DNA of 12,412 nt. Source: Chlorobiales bacterium. Lineage in GTDB: Bacteria; Bacteroidota; Chlorobiia; Chlorobiales; Chlorobiaceae. The notes under the pieces were generated by a model. That model was given only the letters and a program-made list of their open reading frames with translations. It was not told the DNA's origin and did not search any database. The stretch's first letter is position 1; each line of letters begins with the position of its first letter. This document shows, piece by piece, positions 1 to 8,093 of this stretch. Position numbers and translations under genes: made by a program. Where the stretch lies: NCBI GenBank assembly GCA_022360415.1, contig JAKSDB010000064.1, positions 1-12,412 on the forward strand. The letters run 5' to 3'.

Positions 1-1
1 A

Positions 2-190
2 CCCCTCATGGAGTATTTCAAGAACAACAATTTCATCCAGGACATCAGCGACTTCAATCCCAACGTGGCAAATATCTGGTCACGTACGGTTGTTGAAAAA
101 ATCGAGGCAGGCGATCCGAGCTGGGAAACCATGGTTCCCGCAACTGTTGCCGAGGCGGTCAAAAGCTCCGAGCTTTTTCACTCTAAGTAA
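2..190 (+). CDS. 3' end of an unidentified gene (5' end outside window)
   Basis: The frame is open from the left edge (Pro-Leu before the first Met) to a TAA at 188-190, so this is the last 62 codons of a longer gene and the ATG at 8 need not be a start. The codons are GC-richer than the DNA to the right, as expected of a resident chromosomal gene. The tail contains GDPSWETMVPATVAEAVK, which faintly recalls the C-terminal end of nicotinamide/nicotinate mononucleotide adenylyltransferase-type nucleotidyltransferases (GDPSWxxLVPPxVAE). That is a weak recollection from a short stretch and no catalytic motif is in view, so no function is assigned. It is followed by a possible intrinsic terminator and then accessory DNA, so this gene marks the left border of the variable region. 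Confidence 0.7.
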   Translation, partial: PLMEYFKNNNFIQDISDFNPNVANIWSRTVVEKIEAGDPSWETMVPATVAEAVKSSELFHSK

Positions 191-297
191 ATGAAGAACT
201 AAAACATTTCGACTTTTTCAACCCCCATCTCCCCAACACTCAACTTTCTATACCGATTGCCCAAGCAAGACACAAGGTGATAAACAGCTTTTTTTTA

Positions 298-326
298 TTT
301 GCTCTATAGCAAAAATATTTTTTTTT
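298..326 (+). terminator. Weak hairpin plus T-tract after the left-edge gene
   Basis: TTTGCT (298-303) pairs with AGCAAA (308-313) around a 4-nt loop. A run of nine T follows at 318-326. The stem is only 6 bp and AT-rich, but the order stem then T-tract fits a + strand intrinsic terminator for the gene ending at 190, about 110 nt upstream. An outer pair, ACAGC before and GCTGT after, could lengthen the structure. Confidence 0.4.
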
Positions 327-457
327 GCTGTAATTTAAAGGTAATGTTACAAGGGCAAGAATGTGCATACACACCCATGAAATCTCTGTTTTACCCTTAA
401 TGACCTTTCAAAAGCCTTATTATTTGGAATTTTTCCAATGCTATTCAATCATAGCCT

Positions 458-600
458 GATAACGGTTCCCTCGAATGGGCTTGGTGCAAGGCCTCAAGCA
501 CGAGTATCTGTATCTCAATCCGCCATCGGATGGCTTGGAGTTGTACCAAGGCTTGAGTCGCCGGTTTCAGGATTTAGTTTATCGAAAAAACTGCCCTTAA
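458..600 (+). pseudogene. Decayed IS3-type transposase (OrfB, integrase core) C-terminal remnant
   Basis: The frame 475-600 encodes 41 residues including GLKHEYLYLNPPSDGLELYQ. This matches the characteristic end of IS3-family OrfB DDE transposases (…ERLWRxxKxEYLYLNPP…LYxGLxxYF…). In another frame just upstream, 458-485 gives DN…EWxW, corresponding to the DNxxxERLW stretch that normally precedes it, so the two parts are separated by an indel. The usual ending (YNxxRPHQxLxYxTP) is lost after the RF at about 575-580, and no catalytic DDE region is present upstream. It is a relic of a former insertion, not a working gene. Family recognition is from motif memory. Confidence 0.6.
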
Positions 601-714
601 TAATGGGGAAGGGGTAAGTTTCACGTTGTCGAAATATTCTACGAGCCAGCATATGGTTAGGAAATAGTGAAAATCAGCATGTGAAAGATATAATAAATAA
701 TTTTATTCTATAAT

Positions 715-1155
715 ATGAAATTCAATATGATACAGAAGGACAGAAAGCACATAATTAAATTAATGGCCTTATTAAATATTGGAGTAGCCATTACAGGAAC
801 TGTCATAGCTTACGTATTAGACAGCAAAGGTCCTTTTCCTGTTATGGTTATCTCAATTGCACTCATAACATTTGTATCATTACTACTATTTAATCAACCA
901 GAAGATGAAAACAAGAAAGTTGACGAATCTTCGATGAGAATTGCAATTACGGGAACAGTTATTATTGTTTATTTGACTTTAGTAATTCTTTTTTCTTACT
1001 TCCAATATAGTCCTGGTCAAGGAGAGTTACCTCTGGTTACTCAATCCCTACTAACCAGCTTTACAAGCATTGTAGGTATTGTTATTGCTTTTTATTTTGG
1101 CGCCTCAGCATACATTCAAGCCAATGAAAAACGTATAGGTAACGACAAAAAATAA
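715..1155 (+). CDS. Small four-helix inner-membrane protein, unknown function
   Basis: 146 residues with four hydrophobic segments at about 13-35, 41-59, 75-97 and 109-134, joined by a short acidic loop (about 61-72) and ending in a charged tail. The motif AITGTVI occurs twice, at about residues 25-31 in helix 1 and 77-83 in helix 3, suggesting that the protein arose by duplication of a two-helix hairpin. No family is recognised. There is no Shine-Dalgarno before the ATG at 715, and a second in-frame Met at codon 5 is an alternative start. The gene is AT-rich and lies 51 nt upstream of the lipoprotein gene at 1207 on the same strand, so the two may be co-transcribed. A role in the envelope is inferred from the helices only. 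Confidence 0.65.
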   Translation: MKFNMIQKDRKHIIKLMALLNIGVAITGTVIAYVLDSKGPFPVMVISIALITFVSLLLFNQPEDENKKVDESSMRIAITGTVIIVYLTLVILFSYFQYSPGQGELPLVTQSLLTSFTSIVGIVIAFYFGASAYIQANEKRIGNDKK

Positions 1156-1206
1156 CATGATTCGAACTATCTTTCAATACTATTCATTTAAAAAGAATAC
1201 AATATC

Positions 1207-1788
1207 ATGAGAAAAAGCAAACTGTATTTACTGGCACTGTTCATCATGGCTCTATGCCTTAATAGCTGTACTGAACGACAAGAAAAGCAGGTTGATAACA
1301 TTCAAGAAACACAAGTAAATAGAGCCCAAGAAAATCATGTTATTGACATTCGAAAGGCAGATCAGGATAATCCAGGAGACTCTGACCCAGGAGAAACAGT
1401 TAACAATGAAAGAATCAGAATTATATCTCCCCAGGATTCAAGTCGAGTTGGCAGAGATGTAATAGTAAAAGGAACTGCTACCGTTCCTGCCGGAATTTAT
1501 GTCTGGACAGTTGCACGCCGCCATGATTTTGAGCCTCTTTGGTGGCCACAACGTGAGGTAAAGATTGACTCAAAAACAAAAAAATGGAAAACAACTGTTA
1601 GCCTTGGGGAACCTCATGATGTGGGCTGGTATTTCGATATTGGGATTATTACAGTTGATGCAGAAGGGCACCAAAAGCTAATGGACTATTGGGTAAAAGC
1701 AATGGAAACTGGTGACTGGAGACCAATACGGATTCCAGAAACAACCTCGCCTCCGATAATGATAAAGGTTGAAAAAATAAGGCATTGA
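1207..1788 (+). CDS. Lipoprotein with C-terminal Ig-like domain
   Basis: 193 residues. The N-terminus is a lipoprotein signal: basic MRKSK, a hydrophobic stretch, and lipobox LNSC with Cys21 as the predicted lipidated residue. Residues about 22-66 are polar and probably disordered (Gln/Asn/Asp-rich linker). From about 69 to 165 comes a beta-rich module of the form I.SPQDSSRVGRDVIVKGTA…YVWTVAR…WWPQ…WKTTVSLG…FDIGIITVDAEG. This resembles the Ig-like modules found in many secreted bacterial proteins, with SPxdgxxV opening and WPQ in the middle. It would act as a surface or periplasmic binding module; a ligand cannot be named. It follows the membrane protein at 715 and converges with the nuclease gene, leaving 16 nt between their stop codons. 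No clear terminator lies in that gap. Confidence 0.7.
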   Translation: MRKSKLYLLALFIMALCLNSCTERQEKQVDNIQETQVNRAQENHVIDIRKADQDNPGDSDPGETVNNERIRIISPQDSSRVGRDVIVKGTATVPAGIYVWTVARRHDFEPLWWPQREVKIDSKTKKWKTTVSLGEPHDVGWYFDIGIITVDAEGHQKLMDYWVKAMETGDWRPIRIPETTSPPIMIKVEKIRH

Positions 1789-1804
1789 AAGAATTGAAAA
1801 AGCA

Positions 1805-2509
1805 TTATGGTATGCATTTTCTGCATGGTTCGTACCCAGCGCTTATTGCTTCGTCGATGCTTGAAAACTCTTTTATACAATTTTTACATGTGTAACTAAG
1901 ACAGCCTGGCTTGTGAAATTTATGGCTTTTGACATTACCCCGAAAAATTAAACCTTGCTTGTCACCCGGCGTTTTTGAAGGAACTGTTTCTTGTTTATTA
2001 TAACTGCCGATTAACATGTGTTTATTGCGGGGAAGTTTGCGATAGTTCCAAGGAGTAAGAGGATTATCTTCGATCCATAGTCCTTTTCTCTTTTGTCGCG
2101 CTTCCTTTTCAAGTAAGGACAAAACAGGAGAAGAAGATTCTTTATAATGCCAAGCATAACCAGCCCTTATCAGCTCTATATTTAGAATCTCCCCATCCAC
2201 CTGAATCCACCCCAAAGTTCTCCCATATCTGTCCTTTTTGAGCCTTTTTAGTGAGACCATTTTACCAAAAACCATATCACTTGTAAACTGCTTTGCCCTC
2301 CTTCCGAACGCCTGTCCTTTTTCAGGGCAATCAATCCCTTCCAATCTAATTTTCTCCTGTTGTCCATCTATTAAGAGTGTTACCGTATCCCCATCTGACA
2401 CGCTCACCACCTTTCCGGCAATAGTTTCAGTACTTTCTTTTGTGATACCGAAAAAAAGCAAAGAAAGAACTAAAAGAACTACGGCTCTGCGTGAAATAAG
2501 CCTTAGCAT
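1805..2509 (-). CDS. Secreted thermonuclease (SNase family) with Cys/His C-terminal tail
   Basis: 234 residues. A hydrophobic N-terminal segment (about 9-21) acts as signal peptide or anchor. Residues about 29-150 form a staphylococcal-nuclease domain. Family landmarks are present: the calcium-site SDGDTV (Asp39, Asp41), the IRLEGIDCPE motif with Arg55, Asp60 and Glu63, and DRYGRTLGW with Arg97. These correspond to the catalytic Arg35/Glu43/Arg87 and metal-binding Asp21/Asp40 of the Staphylococcus enzyme, so it should be an active calcium-dependent DNA/RNA endonuclease acting outside the cytoplasm. Residues about 188-234 (FRGN…FHKPGC…AGYEPCRKC) resemble the small Ada-type metal-binding module common at the ends of bacterial nucleases; His199, Cys203, Cys229 and Cys232 are likely ligands, with extra Cys208 and Cys211. 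It starts 40 nt downstream of the RHS gene on the same strand and may share its transcript. Confidence 0.9.
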   Translation of the reverse strand: MLRLISRRAVVLLVLSLLFFGITKESTETIAGKVVSVSDGDTVTLLIDGQQEKIRLEGIDCPEKGQAFGRRAKQFTSDMVFGKMVSLKRLKKDRYGRTLGWIQVDGEILNIELIRAGYAWHYKESSSPVLSLLEKEARQKRKGLWIEDNPLTPWNYRKLPRNKHMLIGSYNKQETVPSKTPGDKQGLIFRGNVKSHKFHKPGCLSYTCKNCIKEFSSIDEAISAGYEPCRKCIP

Positions 2510-2549
2510 TAGCTTTGCACTTTATCAAGAATTCGGTAAAAAAATGTTT

Positions 2550-5500
2550 TCACTGTGATATGGGCTGCAATGCAAACGAAACCACACGACCTTGATCGTC
2601 ATATTCGAGCCTTACCCTGCGCTGATTTCCTACCTCTACAGTAGAAAGCAACCTATTTGCATTATAATCGTATACCAGCTCCAATCCATCAGGGCACTTA
2701 ATAGACGCAAGAAATCCTTTAGATGAACCATCATTATTGTAGCTGAACGAGGTTCGCCCTCCATCAAAATTTGTCAGTTCACGAACACGATCATTAGAAA
2801 GTGCAACTGAAGATGATTGACCACCTCGTTTGGTAATAATCTTTTTGAGTCTATCATCTTGACCATATGTATAATAGATAGCGCTTCCCCAGAAGGATTT
2901 TACAGTATCAACAAATCCTTTTTTGTTACGAGAAATATCAATACCGCTGTCGGTACCATCACGATTTTTTTTGCGAACAGAAGACATTTCTCCGGTTTTA
3001 TCATAGTGCAAATCAATATGCAGACCGGTGTAATCTTTAACTTTTACCGGTCGCCCATACGCATCAACGCTTGTTTCCCGCCATTCATTCAATTTTTCGC
3101 CGGCGTCTGATGGATGCAATAGAATAGAATTAAGTAAACCTTGGTTGTCGTATTGGAGTGAACCCGTACTGTTCCCTATCCTGATTCGACCAAGCTGCCC
3201 GTCCGCTCGCCAGCTTTGCTGTAAAAGAGTATCCTCCGTATCAGACAAACGGACCAATTGTCCAGCTTCATTGAATTTCGCTGTTATCCACGGCGAACCA
3301 TTTACCTTGATTGTTCGATTTTTGTTATCAATTGAATCAATTACAGTTATTGACTGCTTTTCCTTATTTGTAATGGTCATTTCAACATTGGACGAATCCG
3401 GATAAGACCATTTGGCTACAATTCCATCGGGCTCAACTGACTTAACTGGACGCATCTTCTTATCATACTCCATTATAACCCTGGTAGTGTCTCCACCACC
3501 GCCATTACCACCGCTGCTGCTACCATTAGCAATCATCTCTTTATCACCTAAACGCCTTTCATCCCCATTACCCCCAGTTCCTGTAGAAGATGCAGAGAGA
3601 ATAATACCGTTTCGCTGAGGCGAGATATCGTAATTAATAGCGCTATTGCCATCTTTTCTGGTTATCAATCGTCCTGTCTTATCATACTTATATTCCCTTA
3701 CCACTAAAGGCTTACTGCCTTCGCTCTTATTCTTCCATGAGATGGCAGCCACCTTTTCACCCTGATACCGATACCCGACACGTCCATCATCTGTCGACAC
3801 TCCATTCAGGTACCCCGTGTTATCATAGCTGTAAGTAACAATCAATGGTTTGGGCGATGGAAAAGCCAGCGATGTACCGGTTGCCTTTGACAACCTCTCT
3901 CCAGTGTATTCAAGCGTAATCTCCCCCGCGAGCATACCGCCATGCAAAGCAACAATTCTCTTTATCCTTCCTTTTTCACGCTCATAGACAGTAACCTGCG
4001 GTCCGTCTTTCCATGCAACAAGCTGTCCAGATTCGGTGAAATACCACTCCTGACCGTTTTTCTGGAGCAGCATAAGCGTTGAGCCGTCCTTTAAAAATGG
4101 AGGCTTTGCTTGAGTCAGCACTCTGAACGGACTGTTCGAATCGACATTCGGGGATTGCGGATTGCTGAAATTCTTTACTGCCTGACCGTTCAGGAAATTA
4201 GCATGAACACTGTTCAGTGGCGTCAGAAGCACATGCGCTTCAACATATGATTCTCGAGAATAAGGTACCCTCACCTTCTGTAAACGCGGAAGATCCAGAG
4301 TCCAGCCTTTTCCCCAAAGCCCTCGCGGATTGAAAAATGAATTGTACTGTCTTGTCAGATGCAGACTCCTGTTCCTTGGAAGCGGAACCACAAGATCTGG
4401 TTCATTCAGCCGGCAAGGGCTCAGAGCAAGCGTGTTCGCTCCGGGAACAGCCGTAACCTTGTATGCTTTTTTACCCTGTTGTAAAGACTTTACTACCAAA
4501 GGAGTAGCCGCGACTGGAGAAACAACATCAGAAACCGTTTTTTCAAGCTGGTTTGCCAATCTGATATTCTGGTGGATTTCAGCCTTCAACTCAGGTGGAA
4601 CTTTTGACACGGAGGAGTTGCTGGAATATGTCCTGACAACCTTGTCATCAGCAGAAAGTTCAACCCCCCCGAAAATTCGTGCAGTTCGAAGTATTGAACC
4701 TTCCCTTTTTTGACGCTTTACCTCCAATCCCGGGGTAAACTTTTCAAAAGGAATTTTTCTGACTTCATAATCATACATCCAGAACGGCATGGGAACACCC
4801 TGGTCACGCAGCTTCTCCGCGATGGCGGTCATCAACGCAATCCGTTGCAACTCGGCAAAAACAGGAACGGCTTCCTCAATACCTGTTTCGTCAGGAGGTT
4901 TCAAATACTGTTCTTCTGCAATTCCATTGTAATTTTTCGTAAACCATGATGTAAATGCCTTGGCGCCGGGTGATGATTTGCCGGCCAGGTCATCGACAAG
5001 TTCATTTCCGACCCACTTCATCTTCTGCGTTCTGACTTTCAAGGGAACATCAAAAAGCGTCAGCTTCTGACGATCACTCTGAAAACGTGTTGCTTCAGCA
5101 GGCACAATCCAGAAACGCTCCCAGGCACCTCCTCTTTGTCTCTGCAAAGGATCGACACCGCCGAAATAAACTGTATCGATAACCCTATCATAACCAGGTA
5201 CCTTGCTCTTGATATCTTTACCGGTTATGTTATCCACACCCTGACCGTACCCTTTCATCAAACGATCCGCCTGATAAAGCACCCAGCCGACATAGGTACT
5301 GTTCGTCGCCTCACTGTGGCGTATAATCATCGCAGACTTTTCCGGGTTTTCCGGATTCGGATCGATCGTCACCGTCGGCCCTTCGCCATTGATATAGACA
5401 GACCGAAAAACAGTCACAAGATCATCCAGCCTCAACGGAGGCAGCTCGATACCCTTATCATCCTCACCAACAAGAACAAGGTTCCCATTCTCATCAACCT

Positions 5501-7691
5501 GCACCCCTTTCAACGCACCAATACCTTCGATCAACCCACCGGCACCACCAAGAGCTACGCCACCGACGTTGGAACTTGTAGTTTTCAAATCATTTTTGTA
5601 ATCCAATAATTTATTACCGGCTTTACTTAATAATTCCAAATTATTTAAACGATCAATTATTTTTTTCCCTCGAATCAATGCCCTATTAGCATTTTTCAAA
5701 GTTTGATTCGTGATATATTTGTTTAGGTTCCTTTTTATCAAATGTTTTCCAATGCGATCGATTTGTTGTGTGTTTAAGATATAGCCAGTACCAAGAGATA
5801 TAATATCATTAAAACTCTCTCGGATTTTCCCTTCTTTTGAATTAAGCAAGCTTGAAACAAATGTTCTAGATGTACTGATTACAGGAACAAAATCCCAAAT
5901 ATCTGAGATGTATTTTTGACGGACAGTTTTAGCTTCACCGGGAATATAGCCACCAATTGCTCCATAAACCCAAGACATCGCATTTGATCGAGTATTCATT
6001 TCATTACGAGCATAATATTCCTTTGCATAATCTCTATCAAACCAATCTGTGTGTAAAAGTTGCCAGACCAAATTTTCTGGACCCCAAACAAATTTAGGCT
6101 GAGCCCCGTCCAAATCAATAAAATTAACCGGATCCCCGCCGCAATAGGCAAAAAGAGATAAATCATTTGGATCAGCAGTTGGAATACGTTTCTGCGGATC
6201 AGGCTGCAGGAAAGAACCAAGGTGAGGGTCATACAAACGGGACATGGTCAGGTACCCGCCAGCCATTTCATCCCAGAACAAACCGGCAAACCCGGGAACA
6301 GGCGCGGCAACATTCTTCTTCTTGAGCGGGACACCAAACGGATCATAATCATAAGTTTCCTGTATCTTGCCTCTGGCATCTGCTGTCATGCGGACCGATC
6401 CGAGATGATCGTGAAGCAGCCATTCAACTTTTCCTTTGCGGACAATCGCAAGCGGTGTGTTACCATCCCAGATAACAAGGTTTTTCCTTCCACCCGCCTC
6501 TTCGATCACCAGCGGCTTCCATACATCAGATAACGGATCAGGGATATAGCTGGTTTTTCCTGTCTTGCTCGAACGCGAAATCAGACGACCAAAACCGTCA
6601 TACCTGTACTTGACAGCAGCAGCATCAACCTGAATCTCGGCTATCCTGCCATTAGAATGATAGTGATACGTTCTCTTGGTATTGTTGATGGTTGCGTCAA
6701 TCAGATTACCGTTGGCATCGTAGTGTGTCGAATCACCGTTAACCGTAAACAGACGACCCGCCCAGTCGTAAGTGCATTTTTGTCCGGATTCACCTTCTGT
6801 TGAGGCCCGAACTCGATTGCTGAATGTGTCATACTCATAGTTATATTTCTGTCCGCCCGCCCCCGTAGCATGGACCAGGCGCCCCATAACATCATAGTCA
6901 AAACGCCGCTCAAACGATCCTTGCGCTGACTTTTCACTGATAGCCTTGATCTTTCCATCGGGCCCTTGCTCATAGCTGTAACTTGCAAGCACCGAATAGC
7001 TGTTGCTGTTCGGTTCTGCAAAATAGCCATGGGTAATCTCTTTGAGCTCGCCGTTTCCCTCTCGCCCGTAAAAGGTCTTGATACCGTTCGGCAGAGATCG
7101 AATCACCAGTCCCTCACCGGGTCGGTATTCATATCTGATGGTGCCAGCAGGAGTTTTGATCGAAGATAAACGGCCAAGAAAATCATACGCTTTGGTGATT
7201 GTGTAGAAATCACCGATACGCATTTCAGAAATACGCCCTGCTTCGTCATAGTCATATTCGATTGTGGGAGAGCCTTTCCTCCCAATCATCGTCAACCATC
7301 CACGCTTGTCGTATCGGTATCCAACCTTTCCCTGACTGTCGGTCATCTCCAACAACAAACCATCCTTGTTATATTTCAAGGATAGATCATTGCCATCAGG
7401 GGAATTAATAGAAATACTTTGAGCTTGACCGTTCTTAAGGTGGGAATAGCTAAAACTTGTAGGACGTCCTGCCGGATCGATACTCGTTGCTATTCTTCCG
7501 AGACTATCATATTCCACTCGCCAAACAAGCGATTGTACAGAAAAATTATTGTTCTGGAAAAATTGACTTTCTGACGGCAACTGATCATCTTTTGACCAGA
7601 CAAATATGTTAAAGGCAAGCCATGAAGCAACAACGGTGATCGTTACTAAAAGTGCTACGAGGAGAACAGGATGCAGCCTATAGGTTGTCAT
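2550..7691 (-). CDS. Giant RHS/YD-repeat protein with apparently permuted domain order
   Basis: 1713 residues. Domains in order: signal-anchor helix (about 8-31, no clear cleavage site); YD repeats (about 57-420; e.g. YDSLGR, YDEAGR, YDFLGR, YDVMGR, YDGFGR); RHS core with HDHLGSVR at 427-434, SRLYDPHLGSF near 483 and NFIDLDG ending at 529; a helical AT-rich segment (about 530-705); a globular region (about 706-1090) of unknown type; the RHS entry domain with LTRQYNSFFNPRGLWGKGWT (about 1108-1130); further YD-like repeats to the C-terminus, broken by a Gly/Ser/Asn-rich linker near 1363-1403. In ordinary RHS proteins the entry domain comes first and the core and variable tip last, so the halves look swapped. 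The normal core ending DPxG is DLDG here, so autocleavage is doubtful. Members of this family form hollow shells that carry toxins or mediate contact. No immunity-like gene sits next to the tip. A GGGAAG about 14 nt upstream may serve as a ribosome site. Confidence 0.9.
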   Translation of the reverse strand: MTTYRLHPVLLVALLVTITVVASWLAFNIFVWSKDDQLPSESQFFQNNNFSVQSLVWRVEYDSLGRIATSIDPAGRPTSFSYSHLKNGQAQSISINSPDGNDLSLKYNKDGLLLEMTDSQGKVGYRYDKRGWLTMIGRKGSPTIEYDYDEAGRISEMRIGDFYTITKAYDFLGRLSSIKTPAGTIRYEYRPGEGLVIRSLPNGIKTFYGREGNGELKEITHGYFAEPNSNSYSVLASYSYEQGPDGKIKAISEKSAQGSFERRFDYDVMGRLVHATGAGGQKYNYEYDTFSNRVRASTEGESGQKCTYDWAGRLFTVNGDSTHYDANGNLIDATINNTKRTYHYHSNGRIAEIQVDAAAVKYRYDGFGRLISRSSKTGKTSYIPDPLSDVWKPLVIEEAGGRKNLVIWDGNTPLAIVRKGKVEWLLHDHLGSVRMTADARGKIQETYDYDPFGVPLKKKNVAAPVPGFAGLFWDEMAGGYLTMSRLYDPHLGSFLQPDPQKRIPTADPNDLSLFAYCGGDPVNFIDLDGAQPKFVWGPENLVWQLLHTDWFDRDYAKEYYARNEMNTRSNAMSWVYGAIGGYIPGEAKTVRQKYISDIWDFVPVISTSRTFVSSLLNSKEGKIRESFNDIISLGTGYILNTQQIDRIGKHLIKRNLNKYITNQTLKNANRALIRGKKIIDRLNNLELLSKAGNKLLDYKNDLKTTSSNVGGVALGGAGGLIEGIGALKGVQVDENGNLVLVGEDDKGIELPPLRLDDLVTVFRSVYINGEGPTVTIDPNPENPEKSAMIIRHSEATNSTYVGWVLYQADRLMKGYGQGVDNITGKDIKSKVPGYDRVIDTVYFGGVDPLQRQRGGAWERFWIVPAEATRFQSDRQKLTLFDVPLKVRTQKMKWVGNELVDDLAGKSSPGAKAFTSWFTKNYNGIAEEQYLKPPDETGIEEAVPVFAELQRIALMTAIAEKLRDQGVPMPFWMYDYEVRKIPFEKFTPGLEVKRQKREGSILRTARIFGGVELSADDKVVRTYSSNSSVSKVPPELKAEIHQNIRLANQLEKTVSDVVSPVAATPLVVKSLQQGKKAYKVTAVPGANTLALSPCRLNEPDLVVPLPRNRSLHLTRQYNSFFNPRGLWGKGWTLDLPRLQKVRVPYSRESYVEAHVLLTPLNSVHANFLNGQAVKNFSNPQSPNVDSNSPFRVLTQAKPPFLKDGSTLMLLQKNGQEWYFTESGQLVAWKDGPQVTVYEREKGRIKRIVALHGGMLAGEITLEYTGERLSKATGTSLAFPSPKPLIVTYSYDNTGYLNGVSTDDGRVGYRYQGEKVAAISWKNKSEGSKPLVVREYKYDKTGRLITRKDGNSAINYDISPQRNGIILSASSTGTGGNGDERRLGDKEMIANGSSSGGNGGGGDTTRVIMEYDKKMRPVKSVEPDGIVAKWSYPDSSNVEMTITNKEKQSITVIDSIDNKNRTIKVNGSPWITAKFNEAGQLVRLSDTEDTLLQQSWRADGQLGRIRIGNSTGSLQYDNQGLLNSILLHPSDAGEKLNEWRETSVDAYGRPVKVKDYTGLHIDLHYDKTGEMSSVRKKNRDGTDSGIDISRNKKGFVDTVKSFWGSAIYYTYGQDDRLKKIITKRGGQSSSVALSNDRVRELTNFDGGRTSFSYNNDGSSKGFLASIKCPDGLELVYDYNANRLLSTVEVGNQRRVRLEYDDQGRVVSFALQPISQ

Positions 7692-7896
7692 AATATGGCA
7701 TTTACTTCCCGGTTCTCACATTTTAATTCAGGCCTGCATGTTCAAAATAGATTATCATCTCTTAAAGACATCTTTGAAATTAATGAGTGATGCAGCCTTG
7801 AAGCAAAATGGGTAATAAGCGTGTACTAAACTTGCTTTTTTTCAAGAGAAAAAAAGACTATTCTTGTCATAACGTAATTGTGACCTTGAAGTGCAC

Positions 7897-8034
7897 TTAT
7901 GTAAGCCTTTCTTTACATCTGGGACAATATTTGCCAACACAATTTGAGCAATACCAAACCTCACACTTATTACACATTTTTAAATATTTAATTTCTTTTC
8001 GAACATCACAAACACAACAATTTGTTTTCGCCAT
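7897..8034 (-). CDS. 45-residue Cys-rich protein with four CxxC pairs (probable two-zinc finger)
   Basis: A short - strand frame runs from ATG (8034-8032) to TAA (7899-7897). It contains nine Cys in 45 residues: Cys6/7 and Cys9, then CNKC (21-24), CSNC (29-32) and CPRC (37-40). Four CxxC knuckles would bind two zinc ions in a treble-clef, RING-like or ribbon arrangement; a Trp-Tyr pair (27-28) could pack the core. It lies 59 nt downstream of the lipoprotein gene on the same strand and is probably the last gene of that cluster. It has no signal peptide, so it should act in the cytoplasm, perhaps as a regulator or adaptor; this is inference. No strong Shine-Dalgarno is visible. The regular Cys spacing argues that the frame is real, despite an overlapping 82-codon + strand frame that lacks any recognisable feature. 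Confidence 0.7.
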   Translation of the reverse strand: MAKTNCCVCDVRKEIKYLKMCNKCEVWYCSNCVGKYCPRCKERLT

Positions 8035-8093
8035 AATCTTTAGCTCTAATTTTTAATTGAAAACAAAAAACCTTATTCTAAAAATAAAATGCG

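Larger units (their letters stand above)
191..714. other. Gene-free spacer with terminator-like hairpin and transposase relic
   Basis: Apart from the hairpin near 298-326 and the transposase relic at 458-600, I see no coding potential. The stretch 191-450 is AT-rich with long T runs. Positions 601-714 hold a TATAAT at 689-694, 20 nt before the ATG at 715. It could be a -10 element for the following genes, but no convincing -35 box lies at the right distance. Confidence 0.6.

Noticed and set aside
1812..1826. ATGCA/TGCAT hairpin between convergent genes
   Set aside because: 5-bp stem inside the nuclease coding end with no T-tract; not a terminator.
5136..5609. 157-codon + strand frame and other long frames opposite the RHS gene
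   Set aside because: They are antisense shadows of a continuous, clearly recognisable RHS reading frame.
7829..7854. A/T-rich hairpin (CTTTTTTTC / AGAAAAAAAG) between RHS and the Cys-rich gene
   Set aside because: No GC stem, so not a credible terminator on either strand.
7808..8056. 82-codon + strand frame between the RHS gene and the lipoprotein
   Set aside because: No recognisable domain, and it lies opposite the Cys-rich - strand gene whose regular CxxC pattern is far more gene-like.
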